From assembly GCA_030704615.1 (NCBI GenBank), contig CM060734.1:25916001-25980000 (forward strand): a DNA stretch of 64,000 nt, written 5' to 3'. The translations under genes and the position numbers were made by a program. The notes beneath the pieces were generated by a model. That model ran no database searches. It was not told the DNA's origin and saw only the letters and a program-made list of their open reading frames with translations. The stretch is from Takakia lepidozioides (lineage: Eukaryota > Streptophyta > Takakiopsida > Takakiales > Takakiaceae). Each line of letters opens with the position of its first letter. Position 1 is the first letter of the stretch. Shown here piece by piece: positions 30,846-41,134 of the stretch.

Positions 30846-32678
30846 CTATTCATCTGACGTCAGGGTTAAGACATTACCTGCTGACGTACTGCTTGCATAT
30901 CTCATTCTACTCTCGACCCCTCTATGATAGGCTGTTTTGGTAACTGCAGGCTCATTATAATCGATGGTGTGTAAAGGGAAGTGAGCAAAATCCTTTCCTG
31001 GCCCATAGCGTACGCGAATTGTTTCAGCTTCGGTGTCCACTACAGCGCCAAACTTTTTGAGAAAGTGTAATCCCAGCAGCATGTGATATGTATCCGTGTT
31101 CACCACCATAAAGGACAAACGATTGGTCAGTTCTCCTACTTTGACCTTGATGTCCTCAAGTCTGCCCATTGCAGTCTCAAGAGCACCTGAGGCTACTCTG
31201 TAATCCTTACTAGTAATGACAGATCCCATCAAACCAAGATCCCTGACTGTACTAGCTGATATTACAGAAAGCATGGCACCAGTGTCAATCTGGCCTAATA
31301 CTTGGTAATCTCCCATTGTAATCATTACATGAAGCGCTTTAACCTTACCAGTATAAGCATACGAGATCGTGGGCTCAGCGTGTGCTGAGTACAAAGGCCT
31401 TAGTACATCCTTCACAACTTCTACACTATGAGTTGTCTCCCTTTGTTGGACCATTGCTCTTTCCACCACTTTGACCAGCCCTTTCAATTTGTCTAGCTCT
31501 CCGGGCACAGTCATGATCAGGTCCATGGGCGACAACGATATTCTCCCTTTGTAGAAGTGGTTCAAGATTCTGGATTTCGTACCTCCTTCTATAGCATTTT
31601 TGAAATTGTTCTTTGGGTAGATTTCACTCTTGGTCTTGCTTGGCTGTTCACTGCTCTCACTATTCCTTTCTGGTGACCCTGTAGGTTCAACAATCGGACT
31701 CTGGACAGGTATGCGTGTCCTTGGAAGTCTGACTTCATTGATACTATTTCGTGACATCAGATCTGTCATCTCTGCGAGTACATCATCCTCATCATCATAG
31801 AACACATCTACAAAGTTAGTTCCCGGAGTTCCCATCATAGTTTGGTCGAGTTTTCTACTGCACTCACTCTCCGTATGCCCGAGTAGCTTGCAAAAGTTGC
31901 ATCTCACACCACACATTTCCGTGGAATGCCCGAACCGGTGACATTTGTCACACTTAGCTGGGGTTCTTCCTTCAGGACAATATGCAGCTATGTGACCTTC
32001 TTTGTGACAAACATTACAAAGGCGAACACGAGGTGGTGTTCTAGATCCCGAGCTTTCTCCTATGACTGGTCCCCTATCAAAGTACTTTTGTAGGGTAGTG
32101 TTCAGCTGATCAAGTCTTCTGTCCACAGGGTTAACAAACACAACTGACTCATCTGTATCATCTCCTTCCAATGGCTCTAGAGGTATTTCCCCTAACTTTC
32201 CCAGGCCCCTTTCAATCTCAATGGTTGTGTCAAGTGCTTCCTTTACATCAAGGAAGCGCCTGCCCAACATTACTCTTGCTATTTCTGGTCTCAAACCTGC
32301 TACAAATCTACGCCTCTGTTCCAAATCAGACGCCCCACTTCTTATAAATAACCGGTTCAACCTATCGAAGTATGTTTGAACCCTTTGTCTACTCTCCTGT
32401 TTAATGGTATCCATTCTTAGCCTAATTTCTGCCAAGTCAACGATACCAAACTTGGCTGAAATTGCTGCCCTGAAGTCCACCCAGTTGTTTGGTCTAGGGT
32501 TTTGTTTACGGTACCATTCATCAGCCTTGGCTCTCAGGTTGAGCCTTGCTACCTTGAAAGTTTTGTCCTCATTCAAATCCGTGACATCTGCCTCCATCTG
32601 AATTCTCTCCAGCCAGTCATTTACATCCTCACTATTCCTACCATGATAATGCGCATCTATGCTGGTTGGACTGGTCAT
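30846..32678 (-). CDS. gag: Ty3-A1 Gag-protease
   Basis: A 610-residue open frame starting MTSPTSIDAHYHGRN. It contains the retrotransposon Gag core (WYRKQNPRPNNWVDF, RFVAGLRPEIARVM), three CCHC knuckles (CNVCHKEGHIAAYC, CDKCHRFGHSTEMC, CNFCKLLGHTESEC) and an aspartic protease with QIDTGAMLS (about 31267-31297). It ends at UAG (30846-30848); the frame then continues into Pol without shift. It packages element RNA and processes the polyprotein in cytoplasmic particles. Intact, so the element is young apart from MULE-B. Confidence 0.9.
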   Translation of the reverse strand: MTSPTSIDAHYHGRNSEDVNDWLERIQMEADVTDLNEDKTFKVARLNLRAKADEWYRKQNPRPNNWVDFRAAISAKFGIVDLAEIRLRMDTIKQESRQRVQTYFDRLNRLFIRSGASDLEQRRRFVAGLRPEIARVMLGRRFLDVKEALDTTIEIERGLGKLGEIPLEPLEGDDTDESVVFVNPVDRRLDQLNTTLQKYFDRGPVIGESSGSRTPPRVRLCNVCHKEGHIAAYCPEGRTPAKCDKCHRFGHSTEMCGVRCNFCKLLGHTESECSRKLDQTMMGTPGTNFVDVFYDDEDDVLAEMTDLMSRNSINEVRLPRTRIPVQSPIVEPTGSPERNSESSEQPSKTKSEIYPKNNFKNAIEGGTKSRILNHFYKGRISLSPMDLIMTVPGELDKLKGLVKVVERAMVQQRETTHSVEVVKDVLRPLYSAHAEPTISYAYTGKVKALHVMITMGDYQVLGQIDTGAMLSVISASTVRDLGLMGSVITSKDYRVASGALETAMGRLEDIKVKVGELTNRLSFMVVNTDTYHMLLGLHFLKKFGAVVDTEAETIRVRYGPGKDFAHFPLHTIDYNEPAVTKTAYHRGVESRMRYASSTSAGNVLTLTSDE

Positions 32679-32749
32679 CCTTCTATTCTCTAGTCAAAGT
32701 TCAAACTGTTTCAACACCTAATTCTGACTCTAATTTTCCCGCAACTCCC

Positions 32750-33073
32750 TTAATGTTGACCTCTATACCACTCCCACTGTCCATTTCGCAACATCTCTAC
32801 TCTACCTCCCCATGTCACCTCTCGTGCCATGGTATTTATCTTCACCCACCTTCCTAACTCTCTTATCCAAAGTGCTATGGTTGTTCTTCCACCAGTATGT
32901 ATCACTCTAAGACATAAATCACCATTCGCTATTCTCCAAGCAGGGTTGAAGAAGTACAAACAAGGGTCTGCGTGTGCATTTGGTGTGCGTCTGCTGAAGC
33001 AAATCAGCACATCTCCAATGCTTGGTTCATCAGGAATCAGTGTGTGGTCTCTTCCTGCCATCAAACCATCCAA
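32750..33073 (-). CDS. Small leader ORF of Ty3-A1 (107 residues)
   Basis: Starts 46 bases after the primer-binding site and ends 72 bases before Gag, in a different frame. The protein (MDGLMAGRDHTLIPDEPSIG...) is not low complexity, with CFSRRTPNAHADPCLYF, RVIHTGGRTTIALWIRELGR and WGGRVEMLRNGQWEW. I do not recognise it. It could be an upstream regulatory ORF, the first exon of a spliced Gag, or a chance frame. Confidence 0.4.
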   Translation of the reverse strand: MDGLMAGRDHTLIPDEPSIGDVLICFSRRTPNAHADPCLYFFNPAWRIANGDLCLRVIHTGGRTTIALWIRELGRWVKINTMAREVTWGGRVEMLRNGQWEWYRGQH

Positions 33074-33118
33074 TACCAGTCAAGATCCCTAGCTAGTAGA
33101 AATCAAGATTTAACATCA

Positions 33119-33130
33119 GCTCTGATACCA
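33119..33130 (-). promoter_or_regulatory. Primer-binding site (initiator Met tRNA)
   Basis: On the minus strand TGGTATCAGAGC, the usual plant site complementary to the 3' end of initiator Met tRNA, directly after the 5' LTR. Confidence 0.9.
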
Positions 33131-35278
33131 AAAGAAGGGGCGTGAATCCCCTTCTGTATAATTCTAATTGTGCTCCCCTCCATTCTAAGCGGAGCAAAAG
33201 AAAGAAACGTTCTTCTAGTTTGTCCAACTGTCGTCACTTGGCTGTGGGTTTCCCTCAGGTCCTTTGTGATCAGAGTTCAAGCAATCCTCATCCACGCCGC
33301 AGCGGAAGAGAAGACATGGATGGGGAGTCAATTTGTTGTTCACTCTTGGTTCTACCTTTTACACAACATCCCCTACCTGCAGGTACAGCACCAGCTATGC
33401 TGGTGCGATGTATTCAGTGATGCAATCAGCCCTATGTCAGTGATGAAACCCTGCCCTTGTGGGCAGTTCCCTTGGTCAGCAACACGTCGGAATCCCCCTT
33501 TTGTAATGAGATCACGGTCTAGGTGGATGGGCAGCTCAGATCTGCCATGAACTGCAGGCCCACTAGTTTGATCATTCAGGGTTCATGTCTTCTTGACCTT
33601 GGCTCTCCATTTGTCCATCCCTCATCAACCCTTTCTCCCTTCTTCACTTTTTCTTTCTCTCACACTCTTTTTCTTTCATGTGTGGATTCCTCACTTTTCT
33701 CCACAACAGCATGGCTACGATGCAATGCAATGCACATCCAGCCAGGCATCCAGTGCATCCATCATTGAAGTCAACCTTGGTCACACAAGAGATAATCTGC
33801 CCCTCTGTCAGTCTTTTTCTCTCTCTCTTTCCAGTGACTGGTCCTTGCACTACCTTTCCCCAAAAGTATCCTGTTTGGTCAAGGTGCTTCACAACCCTTC
33901 TACAGATCTCAATTCACACACCCTGACAGCTCTCCTTTTCTCCTCAACTTCGAACATCAGTCATTCACATGTAGGGAACACTTCTAGAAATCAGATCCAA
34001 ACCCCAAAACAGTATTGACTTTCCTTCCCCATCCACGTCATCCCTTCTCAGCTCTTCAAATCAGTTTCTTAATGACCATCCTTGTTTTCCTCATTCCACT
34101 AAGCTAGTTCTACACTGGCTCCACTGTTTTAACATCCAAGGCTGCATAGTTTTGCTGGCTGAAAACACTGAAAACAAAGGAAAGGAACACAAGAACAGCA
34201 ACCATTCTGACCCTGAGGTGAGATATCCCTGTCCCCTCTCATTTTCCTAATAACAGTGTAACAATAGGTGCATCCATCTCCACCCTATCCTGGTTTGAAT
34301 TCCAGTGTCTTCATTCCATTTTTCAAAGGCCTTTTCTACTCCTCACATTTCTGTCCCCTTTAGTAGATACAAGAGACAGTTCCAAAAACTTCACAAAGTC
34401 ATTCCTAAGTGCCAAAAAGGAAGCCAACACTCTTCGAACTTATCTGTCTTATACTCATTGAAGCGGTGGGTCTGCCTGTCAAGAAGGCACCTTGTCATCT
34501 CCCTTGTCAGCCATTTCCGACGTTTCTTCTTATCGTGATTCCAGTCCGCATTAAGGCATGACGGCTTTGCTTCAGCTGCTGGCACATCCTTGTGCCTGCC
34601 AACCTCTACCCTATCCTTCTACATGTGCATTTCTTCCCTATGAAGTGATCTGGTCCTACAGCTCAAAAACAGACAGCAGCTACAAGATTTGATCACAGAC
34701 AACCTGAGGTGCTATACACACCAGCCTGCACTTCTCATCCCCCAACACTTGCTGAGCCGCTCCATCTCCTCATTAATGTGCTCATCAAGACAATGGCGAC
34801 AGCAGTGGTGCACCGCCCTTATCACAAACCTGATCCCTCAGGTTTGATCATTGCTTACGAAGAAGGCGGCACCGCTTCTTCTTGCACAGAAAGCCAAGCA
34901 CGAGCTCTTAACGTTTCTCTTTAAAGCAAGCTGATACCCTTTGCGTAGGTGGAACTTTCTCAGATATCCTGTGCTGTCAGCACCACTGCAGCAGCTGCGA
35001 AAAGATGCACGCACTCTTCCCCTTCGAATTTCACATCCTGCTTCTAGGGTTCAACATCATGGATGAAAATCATTCATCCTAGGGCTGAAAAAGGTGCATG
35101 TCATAACTTAGCCATATTTTGTTCTTGGCAGATCAATAGCATAGTCTTTCCATGGAATTACCTCAAGTTATGGACAATTCCTCCCCTTCATTAGCACGAA
35201 GGGCACTCCCTTTGTAGTAGTGCCGAAACCTGATGCCAAACAAAAACTTGAATTTTTACCCCCTGCATTCACACTACA
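33131..35278 (-). repeat. 5' LTR of Ty3-A1
   Basis: 2148 bases. The outer end has TGTAGTGTGAA; the inner end stops at CCCCTTCTTT and lacks the last ten bases (TCACACTACA) seen in both 3' LTRs of the family. No gene inside; CT-rich open frames are chance. Confidence 0.85.
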
Positions 35279-36491
35279 AAAGGTTGTCCAAGCAATTCTT
35301 TCAGAGATTCTTGGAATTGCCAGACGGTTGCAACGAAAACATTATTAAGAGAGTGCATGATGCAGATCCTGAGTGGGGTCTGGAGAAAGGAGTGATAAAG
35401 ATTTATCAAGTGGCCTGTAGAGGGAGAGCAAGTTGGTTACCAATGCTGGTTTATGTGATAGCGTTGCTATCCATTGAACGAGTGGAGTTTGAAGGCTGAG
35501 AGGAAGGGAAAGTGAATGTTTACACTCATATGCATGAAGAGTTGGTATTGGTAAAGAATTGGATTCCTAAGGATATCCAATGGATCAATTTGACACCAAG
35601 AACAGCTTTTCAGACGTGCTTGCCATATGGTTATATGGTAACACAGACTTCTAGTATAGCCAAGGGTGCATTGAAGCTTGAAAGAAATCCAGGCATATAC
35701 GAGAGATACTACAGAAGAGAGTTTTGGTTATTGCCTCATTAAAGATATGAAAGACATGGGACATGAGTGATGAAAGAGAAGCTAGACTTCACAGATTTTC
35801 AGCGAAAAGAGAAAGTTATTTGAAAGCTAATTATCCATTTTTTTGGGAGAGAGGAATAGACATAGGAGAATCATCTGGACCTCTCACACCATTAAGATCA
35901 AAGAGTACATCACCCATACCGGAGGAACCAGAGTTGGATGCCACTCCTTCTTATTCTTTACAAGAAAGATTAAGGGATTTGGTACAGGAAGAAGATTAGC
36001 CACGAGGGGAGAGATCTGAGGTACATCCCTGGATAAAAGATTTGACAGAAATCTTTGATAAGAGTTGGCATGGGACACCAAAGGCAGGAACTCCAGTTTC
36101 TGAATCACAAGATAAAGAGGGAGAGGAAGATGTGGCAGAACCAACGGAGAGTTCAGACTCTCCCACACCACTCCAGTTGAGTTACATGAGTGAGGAAGAA
36201 GAAATCCAAGAAAAGAACTTGGAAGATGAAAACAGAGAGAAGAAATTGGAAGATGAAGAGTATGAGGAAGTAGACCATACAGTTGAGGTTGAGACTACAA
36301 CCAGGACATCCCAACTTGTTGGACCTGGATCAAGTGGAGCACTTGGATCACAGGCCAACAAAGGTGTCGGCTCAGGGGGATCAGGCAGGCAGCTTGGATC
36401 TGGCTCTGGGGGGACAGGGAGTGGGGGAAGTAGTGCAACTGGAGCTGGGAATACTGTGAGTATAGAGGGGCCAATAGAAGGGAGTGCTTAG
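35279..36491 (+). pseudogene. 5' coding region of R1, broken
   Basis: A series of short open frames in changing phases: RFLELPDGCNENIIKRVHDA (35310 region), a segment to 35742, a Glu-rich one (EREARLHRFSAKRESYLKAN from 35763), and an acidic then Gly/Ser-rich stretch to 36491. Together they look like one decayed N-terminal gag region. No domain is recognised before 36640. Confidence 0.5.
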
Positions 36492-36639
36492 GGGCCAACA
36501 ACTGGTGGGAGACTCACCATTACAACAACAGATCCCCAAGGACCAACACCAACGGGAGGACCAGCACCTGTCAGTGGGTAGGGTGTAGGGCCACAGATGG
36601 CGGTACCTCCAACACGGGCAAAACCACCTTTTCCAATAT

Positions 36640-37410
36640 ATGCAGGGAAAGGGGATCCTGATGTACACATTAGCCAATTTGATTGTGAACAATGAGAATG
36701 GCGATGATGCCAAGATGAGACTGTTTCCTTGTTCACTTATCAAGAAAGCAAGTGAATGGTATGCAAGATTCCCTGACAATCATTTCCTAACCTGGAATGG
36801 CCTTAGTACGACATTCCGAAACAGGTTCAGGACAAGCAAAACTGAGGATGAAGTGTATGGAAGTTTACAACAGTTAAAGCAAAAGAAGCATGAAACTGTT
36901 GAAGAGTACATGGAAAAGATGGAATTGATGATGAAAAAGTTGGCTGTTGTGCCAGCACCAGGGTTACAGAAGACCTGGTTTGTGAGTGGATTAAGACCTG
37001 AATTACAAAAGAAAGTGGATATGCTACCCCATAATACAGTGGAAGAGGCATTTGAAACAGCCAATAGAATTGAGCAATTGGGGATACTCAGGAGAGATAA
37101 AAGGGATGATGAGGACTCTGAAGATGAGTCAGATGAGGAAGAAGAGCAAGAGCTCAAAATGAAGAGTAAGAAAAAGGAAAAGTTGAAGAGGGAAAACTAT
37201 GTGAAAAGACTGGAGGAGATCTTGAAGAAGTATGCCACGGAGGCTGCAACACATTGGAGGAAGGGTGTTTGGTGTGCAAAATGCCAGAATGAAGGCCATA
37301 CCACAGCTGAATGCCACATGAAGGAGAAACACTGTACTATCTGTAAAATGGATAACCATTCTACTGAGAATTGTTATTTCAACATAAGGACGGCAGGCAA
37401 GAGAACCTAG
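36640..37410 (+). CDS. gag: Gag core with two CCHC knuckles (R1)
   Basis: Open for 256 residues. It carries the retrotransposon Gag domain (ASEWYARFPDNHFLTWNGL, FRNRFRTSKTEDEVYGSL, WFVSGLRPELQKKVDML, AFETANRIEQL), a Glu/Lys-rich hinge, and two C-x2-C-x4-H-x4-C knuckles, CAKCQNEGHTTAEC and CTICKMDNHSTENC. The natural start is upstream. It probably forms virus-like particles with partners supplied by pol-bearing relatives. Confidence 0.8.
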   Translation: MQGKGILMYTLANLIVNNENGDDAKMRLFPCSLIKKASEWYARFPDNHFLTWNGLSTTFRNRFRTSKTEDEVYGSLQQLKQKKHETVEEYMEKMELMMKKLAVVPAPGLQKTWFVSGLRPELQKKVDMLPHNTVEEAFETANRIEQLGILRRDKRDDEDSEDESDEEEEQELKMKSKKKEKLKRENYVKRLEEILKKYATEAATHWRKGVWCAKCQNEGHTTAECHMKEKHCTICKMDNHSTENCYFNIRTAGKRT

Positions 37411-37420
37411 GCAAGTAAGG

Positions 37421-37954
37421 GTGCATCAAGTGCAGCCCCAGCCAAGAAGAGACAGTGATCAGGACCACTATGGTAGGCCTGGTGGTTATAACAATGGTAT
37501 GGAAGGGAGAGGTAATCCAAGAGGGAATTACCAAGGCAATCCCAGAGGCAACTATCAGGATAATCCAAGGGGGAATTACCAGCCAGGGAATCAGGATTAT
37601 AGAAATAATTCCAGAGCAGATCAAGGGCGAGGACCCAATGGTGAAGAACTGTGTTACTATTGTAATCAGGCAGGACATCGTAGGGCAGCCTGTACATTCT
37701 GGATCAGACACCAGAATGAGATGAGAGCTCCTGTGAATGAGGACCCCGTGGTGGCAGCTCACATGGTTAGGCCATGTTTTGTACCAGAAGTAAGTACAAT
37801 GATAGTAACCAGAAGCAAAGCTAAACTAATACCTCCAGTGGATGAGGAAGAAGATGGTAATGAGGATGGCAGTGATGTGCCTGAAGATGATGAGGCTTGG
37901 AGAGATGAGAAGGAACTACACAGGGAAGTGGCTGACACCATAAGGGAAATGTAG
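37421..37954 (+). CDS. gag: Continuation of R1 Gag: Asn/Gly-rich repeat and third knuckle
   Basis: After a stop and frame change the coding continues with RGNYQGNPRGNYQDNPRGNY repeats, a third knuckle CYYCNQAGHRRAAC (about 37651-37692), and an acidic tail. The RGN repeats suggest an RNA-binding tail. It is separated from the preceding frame by about ten bases, so the two were probably one protein. Confidence 0.65.
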   Translation: MHQVQPQPRRDSDQDHYGRPGGYNNGMEGRGNPRGNYQGNPRGNYQDNPRGNYQPGNQDYRNNSRADQGRGPNGEELCYYCNQAGHRRAACTFWIRHQNEMRAPVNEDPVVAAHMVRPCFVPEVSTMIVTRSKAKLIPPVDEEEDGNEDGSDVPEDDEAWRDEKELHREVADTIREM

Positions 37955-37972
37955 AAGAATATTGATATCCCT

Positions 37973-38621
37973 ATGGCAGATACTTCTGACTCTGATAGAG
38001 AAGATGGAGAGGGTGAAGATGAAGTGAAGAAAGAAGCTGCACAAGTGCAGAGTAATGAAGAGACTTTGGCTAAAGTAATATGCCAGACCAAAGCTGAGAT
38101 TACCATTGGACAACTATTGGCTGTGGCACCTCATTGTAGGCACAGGTTGTATCAAGCAATTAATCAGATTGCTCATGTGACAGAGAACACAGACCTGAAC
38201 AGCAAGGTGACAAGCTATAATGTGAGGCCTGAAAGGCGAGAAACAATCATGGACTTTGATGATTCTATGCGAGTAGGCTCTCAGGGGTGTTACACAGGAC
38301 TTGGTGGATAATCATCTTATGCAAGTATGGTTCACACAAGGGCCGGTGGAAGGGAAGGCACCACGAAAGCTCACCCAGGGGGAGATGAATGATCTCAGGT
38401 TGCAGGTACAGAACATTGCCACAACTACTATAGACAATGTCTATAGTAGAATAGCAGAGTTACAGGATGATGTGGAAGGGCTGCAGACTCAAGTGGATGA
38501 CTTGAGTTCCAACATTGACAAACGAGTCTTTGTTCCCGAGGAGCAGCTGGTGGCTACTTATTTGCATGCTAGGACTCTGATTTTTCAGTCTTCATCACAA
38601 GAGGTGCAGGAGTTGCCATAG
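37973..38621 (+). pseudogene. Coiled-coil region of R1, internally deleted
   Basis: Two frames, 37973-38311 and 38301-38621. The second (NDLRLQVQNIATTTIDNVYS, ELQDDVEGLQTQVDDLSSNI) matches 61577-61821 of R3. R3 has a long coiled coil in front of it that is missing here between about 38240 and 38290, so R1 carries an internal deletion. Confidence 0.55.
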
Positions 38622-38659
38622 GAGGGACAGTGGCGGCAATATCATAGCCCCCACAACGG

Positions 38660-39763
38660 GTGGCTATGCAGGTGGCTGACACCGTTGATACCATGGCAAT
38701 GCCACAGTCTGAGGTTTGGGGGAATGCTGCTTTTAACCCACCTAGGACTCCTGCTGCACTGGAGTACAATCGGGCTATGATTATGCCCTTCAACCAAATT
38801 CCCATTGTGATGGATTTGGCTTGGAAGGAATTCAGTCCTCCACAGTCTTTGACACATTATTACCAGATCATGCGCATTTGGTTGCCAGTGGCAACTCGGA
38901 CTAAGGTTCTTCCGAACAATTGACCAATTGAGGATCATCATTTTGCAAGGTACTGGTCTGAGGCAGGCACCATGTTGAAGGAATTAATTGCCTTCCAGGT
39001 TGTTCATGGGTACATCTACACCAAGACCAATGAGGTATCTGGTGTGGTCATGGGCTGTGGATTGTATTATACTGCTTGTTTCATTGCACGTTATCACATT
39101 GAGTAGCAGAAGATGCAGTCAAGATTTCTGAGTTATTCGAGTGGAGATCATTGGGTCTTACCTTCAGTTCCACCTCATATGTACCTGTATGATGCAAAAG
39201 TCATGTTGCAGAAGGATTCCCAACTTTGTTCATGGTTTAATTTGGCTTGGACCAACTTGACCAAGGAAAATTTGGGTCCTGACGATATTTTTTATAAGGG
39301 ACATGAAGCCTGGAAATACTTACATTGTTCCAAAGTTGTTGGCACACCTCTCACCTATACGGCCAAGGAGTTCAGGGAGTTCACTCATTTTGCTTGCAAG
39401 CGATTAAAGCAAGTAGTACAGTTTAAGCTTCTAGACATGGTGGGCCAACACTATATGCCATGCAGGATTCTTGAGGAGCCACTTAAAGTTCGGCCACCGA
39501 AACACCTCAAGGGGGAAGATGATTCTGATACTACTGGTTCTACGGAGGAACCTTTTGACATGGCGGAGGACTATGCACTACAGATGGCAGAGAAGAAACG
39601 ACGGGGATCTCATATGCCTGAGAGGTTACCTCGTTATCAACCACAGGAGGGTCAGACATTTCCATTTGGTGCTCAATCGCCTCCATCAGCCAGTGACAGG
39701 GCTTGGGCTCGCACACAGAGCCCTCCAAAGGACTCTCACCATCAGAAGGGTGCTTGCTCATAA
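38660..39763 (+). pseudogene. Extra ORF of R1 between gag and 3' LTR
   Basis: Frames 38660-38923 and 39113-39763, separated by stops, give one conserved protein region: PRTPAALEYNRAMIMPFNQI, RYWSEAG, SGDHWVLPSVPPHMYLYDAK, DIFYKGHEAWKYLHCSKVVG, KEFREFTHFACKRLKQVVQF and an RG/PQ-rich end. It recurs in R0 and, inverted, in R2. No known domain is recognised. In R0 reverse transcriptase follows it. Confidence 0.6.
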
Positions 39764-39825
39764 AGGTTTGCTGATCCTAAATAGTAAACCGTGAGGACAC
39801 GGCTTTTTGAGATGGGGATGGGTAA

Positions 39826-40185
39826 TGTTAGAGGGCTGTCTGAGACTTAGACACTTTTATGGGCTCTGTGGGGTACCATTAATTTTTGCGCAGACTTACG
39901 GATGGTAGACTTAGACCAACAGAGGCCTTAGGGGTGACAGGCACAGGCTTTAGGGGTGGTAGACAGGCTTACATACTCAGTCACAGTCTTACATAGTCGT
40001 ACACAGCCTATCATAGTCTATCACAGCCATACACAGCCTTACACAGTCTGTCATAGCCAATCACAGCCTATCACAGTTAGTCACAGTCTATCACAGTTCA
40101 ACACAGCTTCGCACAGCCAGTCACAGCCCGACACAGCACGACACAGCCCGACACAGTTTTACACAGCCAGTCACAACTCGGCACA
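39826..40185 (+). repeat. Truncated 3' LTR of R1
   Basis: Starts TGTTAGAGGGCTGTCTGAGA directly after a polypurine tract (GAGATGGGGATGGGTAA, 39809-39825). It runs to the decamer array and is then replaced by the inverted R2 LTR. The remaining 3' portion is not seen nearby. Confidence 0.8.
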
Positions 40186-41103
40186 TGTCGAGCGGCTTTT
40201 ACTCACCCATCCCTTCGCTATCCGAGGTGGAAATTCCAAGATAGAAGAGTTGGATATCTCTAAGCACTTAGCCCGCTCAGAACAATCAGTCATGACCTAC
40301 AGCTAGTGTATCATGGTTATGCTTCCTATTTGTATTTCTTCTTGCATTCATGTTAGCGATTTACCTTACTGTGTATACTGAAGCATCAGATTGCTTCAGT
40401 ATCTACCAAGTTCCATTCACTCATCCATTCATTCCACAACTTCACTTATGTCTCTCTACACAGTGTAATTGTATCGAATAAGTATCAGATTATGATTTAT
40501 CAGGTATCAGGCCAGTGCCATGGTGACTCTAATTTGCCCTACAGTATCACTACAGCTTTGCATGTAACAAGCATCTACTGCTCATCTTTCCTCCTTCGCC
40601 GTGCTCTCCATCCTTGCTCTCCGCCTGATCTCCTCTCATGCATGACCAAGAAGCGCTCCCCGTGAAGTGATCCCCCCTTCATTGCTGCTCTGCCTCATCT
40701 ACATGCAAGCTGTTCTAACCACCTAACTAACTAACTGTCACCCCTAGAAGTAACACGTTTCCCTTGCAAATGTCGTTCCCACACAGTCGTTCCCTGCCAA
40801 TGATAACCGTTCCATATGTACGTTGTGACTGGTTGTGCCAAACTGTGTCGGGTTGTGGCTGTGCCAAGCTGTGACTGGCTGTGTCGTGCTGTGTCTTACT
40901 GTGCGAAGCTGTGTCGACTGTATGAGGCTGTGTCGAGCTGTGACTGGCTGTGTAAGCCTATCTACCCCCCCCCTCCTAAAGCCTGCGCCTATCACCCCTA
41001 AGGCCTCTGTTGGTCTAAGTCTACCATCCGTAAGTCTGCGCAAAAATTAAGGGTACCCCACAAAACCCATAAAAGTGTCTAAGTCCCAGACAGCCCTCTA
41101 ACA
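40186..41103 (-). repeat. Inverted 3' LTR of R2
   Basis: Reverse complement of the R1 LTR, with the decamer CACAG array at about 40825-40960 in shortened form. With 39826-40185 it makes an inverted LTR junction. Confidence 0.8.
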
Positions 41104-41134
41104 TTACCCCTCCCCATCTCAAAAAGCCGTGTCC

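Larger units (their letters stand above)
9142..35278 (-). mobile_element. Ty3-A1: LTR retrotransposon on minus strand, split by MULE-B
   Basis: 3' LTR 9142-11217, integrase C-terminal part 11230-11930, MULE-B, then the rest of pol, gag-protease, a leader ORF, the primer-binding site and the 5' LTR 33131-35278. The LTR terminal words are TGTAGTGTGAA and TTCACACTACA. The tetranucleotide AAAG abuts both outer ends (target duplication, possibly one base shorter than usual). Outside both ends lies R1. Order gag-PR-RT-RH-IN is Ty3 type. No chromodomain is visible. Confidence 0.85.
7943..40185 (+). mobile_element. R1: pol-less LTR retroelement split by Ty3-A1
   Basis: 5' LTR 7943-9004, leader 9005-9141, then interruption by Ty3-A1, then internal sequence 35279-39825 and a truncated 3' LTR from 39826. 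Without the insertion the internal region is about 4.7 kb. It contains a gag domain, three CCHC knuckles and an extra ORF, but no protease, reverse transcriptase or integrase. This resembles the non-autonomous TR-GAG class. The sister copy R0 keeps reverse transcriptase after the extra ORF, so R1 probably lost pol by deletion. Confidence 0.7.

Noticed and set aside
33142-34585. Ser/Leu/Phe-rich open frames in the Ty3-A LTRs (also 9188-10129 and 41430-42825)
   Set aside because: CT-rich noncoding LTR sequence. Frames are not conserved in length between LTR copies.
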